Positions 6,388-8,312 of a stretch of DNA of 8,312 bases are shown piece after piece. Position numbers and translations under genes: made by a program. The first letter of the stretch is position 1. Every line of letters begins with the position of its first letter. This DNA comes from Flavobacteriales bacterium UBA1820 (GTDB lineage Bacteria > Bacteroidota > Bacteroidia > Flavobacteriales > UBA1820): contig DCEW01000107.1 in assembly GCA_002314265.1 (NCBI GenBank), forward strand, positions 1 to 8,312. Direction: 5' to 3'. The notes under the pieces were generated by a model. That model saw only the letters and a program-made list of their open reading frames with translations, had not been told where the DNA came from and made no database searches.

Positions 6388-7836
6388 ATGTCCCAACCGC
6401 AAGAACTCTTTGCCCGCATGGAAGCCGCCGTACCGCTGCGCCCCGAATTCCGTTTCACCCGCCCAGTGGACTGGAGCATCGCCCAAGGCGAATCGTGGGC
6501 CGTGGTCGGGCCCAACGGCGCCGGAAAAAGCCTGCTCACGGGCCTGCTGACCCGACGCGTTCCCTTGCGCAGCGGGATCATAAACATATATCACCCCGAA
6601 GGGACGGCCGCCATCCGCTCCCTTTCCTTCCACGACATCCATCCCCCGGCCGAACTGAGGAACATGTACTACCAGCAACGCTGGAACGCCACCGAAACGG
6701 ATGCCTCGCCCCGGGTGGAGGAGGTCTTTCCCCAACTGTGCCAAGGGGAGTCCTTCGGACGGGAAGGTTTCGAGATAGGACACCTGGCCGGTCGGCGCGC
6801 CATCTCCCTCTCCAGCGGGGAATTGCGCAAACTGCTCGTAGCCCGCGCCTTGTGCGGCGACCCTCGAATGCTCATTCTGGACAATCCCTTCATCGGCCTG
6901 GACGCTCCCTCGCGCGCGGTGCTGGACCGGATGCTGCGCTCCCTGTGTGAAAAAGGCCTGTTGCAATGCATCCTGGTGGTCTCCGACCCGGCGGACATCC
7001 CCGAGTGGATCGACCGGGTATTGCCCTTGTGCGCGATGGAAGTGCTTCCGCCGATGAGCCGCGAGGATTTCCAGCACGATTCCCGGCTCAAAGCCCGGTT
7101 GTTCGGCGAGGAGGCTCCCAAGGCGTTCGACTTCCCGGCAGCCATCCACCCGTCCGCTTCGTTTTCCATCGCCGTTCAGATGAACCGCGTGAACGTTTCC
7201 TACCAGGGGCACCCCATCCTGCGGGATGTGGACTGGACAGTGCGCCGGGGAGAGAAATGGGCACTGGTCGGAGCCAACGGTTCGGGAAAATCGACGCTCC
7301 TGAGCCTGATCTGCGGCGACAACCCCCAGGCGTATGCCAACGACATCGTCCTGTTCGACCGCCGAAGAGGCACCGGCGAAAGCATCTGGGACATCAAGAA
7401 ACGCATCGGCTACGTCTCGCCCGAGATGCACACCTACTACCTGGAGCCCATCCCGTGCGAAGAAGTGGTCGCCTCCGGTTTCTTCGACTCGGTGGGCCTG
7501 TACCGTCGTTGCACCCCGGAGCAAACCGCTGCCGCCCGGGAGTGGTTGCGCCTTTTCGACGCCGAAGACCTCGCCGGGAAACCCTTCACCCAAATCTCGT
7601 ACGGCCAACAGCGCCTGGTGCTGCTCGCGCGCGCCTTTGTCAAAGACCCCGACCTGCTCGTACTCGACGAACCGTTCCACGGGCTGGACGCCGGAAAGAA
7701 ACGCCTCTGCGGGGCCCTCGTAGAGACCTTGGCACGGCAGCGCGACAAGACCCTGCTGTTCGTCTCGCACTACCTGGACGAAATTCCCCCGTGCGCCGAA
7801 CACGAGAAAATCCTCCCCGCCCCCACGACCCGCTGA
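6388..7836 (+). CDS. modF: ModF-like soluble protein with two ATP-binding-cassette domains
   Basis: A 482-residue protein with two ABC ATPase domains and no membrane span. Domain 1 has Walker A GPNGAGKS (41-48), signature LSSGE (141-145) and Walker B MLILDNP (161-167). Domain 2 has Walker A GANGSGKS (295-302), signature ISYGQQ (403-408), Walker B LLVLDEP (423-429) and H-loop His461 in FVSHYLDEIP. The block ANDIVLFDRRRGTGESIWDI (317-336), followed by KKRIGYVS, is very close to E. coli ModF (PhrA), and total length agrees. ModF is linked in E. coli to the molybdate region, but its function is poorly defined; a role in molybdate or repair is not shown here, as no mod gene is near. Domain 1 lacks the catalytic Glu (Asn166 instead) and has Asp200 where the H-loop His is expected, so only domain 2 looks fully active. 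The DUF454 gene follows after one base. Confidence 0.88.
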   Translation: MSQPQELFARMEAAVPLRPEFRFTRPVDWSIAQGESWAVVGPNGAGKSLLTGLLTRRVPLRSGIINIYHPEGTAAIRSLSFHDIHPPAELRNMYYQQRWNATETDASPRVEEVFPQLCQGESFGREGFEIGHLAGRRAISLSSGELRKLLVARALCGDPRMLILDNPFIGLDAPSRAVLDRMLRSLCEKGLLQCILVVSDPADIPEWIDRVLPLCAMEVLPPMSREDFQHDSRLKARLFGEEAPKAFDFPAAIHPSASFSIAVQMNRVNVSYQGHPILRDVDWTVRRGEKWALVGANGSGKSTLLSLICGDNPQAYANDIVLFDRRRGTGESIWDIKKRIGYVSPEMHTYYLEPIPCEEVVASGFFDSVGLYRRCTPEQTAAAREWLRLFDAEDLAGKPFTQISYGQQRLVLLARAFVKDPDLLVLDEPFHGLDAGKKRLCGALVETLARQRDKTLLFVSHYLDEIPPCAEHEKILPAPTTR

Positions 7837-7837
7837 C

Positions 7838-8206
7838 ATGAAACGCGTGTACGTCCTGTTGGGCAGTCTGTCGCTCGCGCTGGGCATCCTCGGGATCTTT
7901 CTCCCGCTGCTGCCCACCACGCCCTTCCTGCTGCTCACGGCCGCCCTGTGGATCAAGGGATCTCCCCGCCTCTACCAACGCCTGCTCGCACACAAACGCC
8001 TGGGCCCCTACATCCGGCAGTTCCGGGAACAACGCGCCATCCCGCTGCGCGCCAAGATCGTCTCGGTATCGCTCGTGTGGATCACCCTGGGGTACAGCGC
8101 AGGATGGCTGGTGGAGAATCTCCTGCTGCGCATTCTCCTGCTGGCACTGGCTACCGGCATCACAGTGTACATCCTCTCCTACCGCACCCTCCGAAGGGGA
8201 AAATAA
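7838..8206 (+). CDS. ybaN: DUF454 (YbaN-like) inner-membrane protein
   Basis: A 122-residue hydrophobic protein. The N-terminal half carries the DUF454 signature GIFLPLLPTTPFLLLTAALW (19-38), then a soluble loop with SPRLYQRLLAHKRLGPYIRQ and the conserved IPLRAKI (68-74). Hydrophobic spans are about 5-38 (probably two), 73-92 and 94-113. The length equals that of E. coli YbaN. The function of the family is unknown. The ATG follows the modF-like stop (TGAC-ATG) by one base, so the two are almost certainly translated from the same message. Nothing in the sequence says what they share. It ends with a short basic tail (RRGK). No clear terminator is seen in the remaining 106 bases. Confidence 0.9.
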   Translation: MKRVYVLLGSLSLALGILGIFLPLLPTTPFLLLTAALWIKGSPRLYQRLLAHKRLGPYIRQFREQRAIPLRAKIVSVSLVWITLGYSAGWLVENLLLRILLLALATGITVYILSYRTLRRGK

Positions 8207-8312
8207 ACCCCACTTGCACAACGCGGAAGAACGCACAAAACTTTTCACCTCTCGCCGGAGCGCCTCCCGGGAAAAACACGAACGGAGCCTCCCCGCACAA
8301 AAACTCGGGCCA

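Noticed and set aside
6139..7956. A 605-codon minus-strand frame opposite the ModF-like gene
   Set aside because: It is longer than the real gene but has no recognisable domain, while the opposite strand has two complete ABC cassettes.
8207..8312. Terminator or next gene start after the DUF454 gene
   Set aside because: The GC-rich CCGGAG/CTCCCGG pairing is short with a bulge, no T-run follows, and no frame with family features begins here.

Overview
The window reads as chromosomal DNA of a fairly GC-rich Bacteroidota, most likely an anaerobic gut member of the Bacteroidales such as an Alistipes relative. This rests on -7 boxes matching TAnnTTTG with a TTG about 20 bases upstream in front of several genes, the absence of clear Shine-Dalgarno sequences, a BioB of the kind seen in anaerobes, and the biotin gene set with bioG. 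The genus is an inference from style, not from a marker gene.

Left part (1-4000, minus strand): a biotin operon transcribed leftwards as bioB, bioA, bioF, bioG. Only the first 30 codons of bioG lie in the window, starting in an ATGA overlap with the bioF stop. BioG makes free pimeloyl-ACP, BioF condenses it with alanine, BioA transaminates the product, and BioB inserts sulfur into dethiobiotin. bioC and bioD are not visible and may lie beyond the left edge. The leader in front of bioB is the most interesting stretch. A TAnnTTTG promoter is followed by a small open reading frame of 135 codons with a highly basic N-terminus, which runs through a perfect 48-bp palindrome and ends just inside bioB. 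The palindrome is followed by a T-rich tract on the coding strand, so it looks like an intrinsic terminator or attenuator placed directly in front of the biotin genes.

Middle part: an initiator tRNA-Met(CAT) gene on the plus strand (4073-4145), divergent from the biotin operon, with its own promoter and terminator. A stretch without genes follows (4191-4394), then a hairpin terminator. Next comes a minus-strand pair, nfeD (NfeD-like membrane protein) then an SPFH/band-7 protein (QmcA/paraslipin type). This is a classic partner pair of membrane-organising proteins.

Right part (6329-8206, plus strand): a promoter divergent from nfeD drives a ModF-like soluble twin ATP-binding-cassette protein and, one base after its stop, a small DUF454/YbaN membrane protein. 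The last 106 bases (8207-8312) show no gene start, promoter or convincing terminator.
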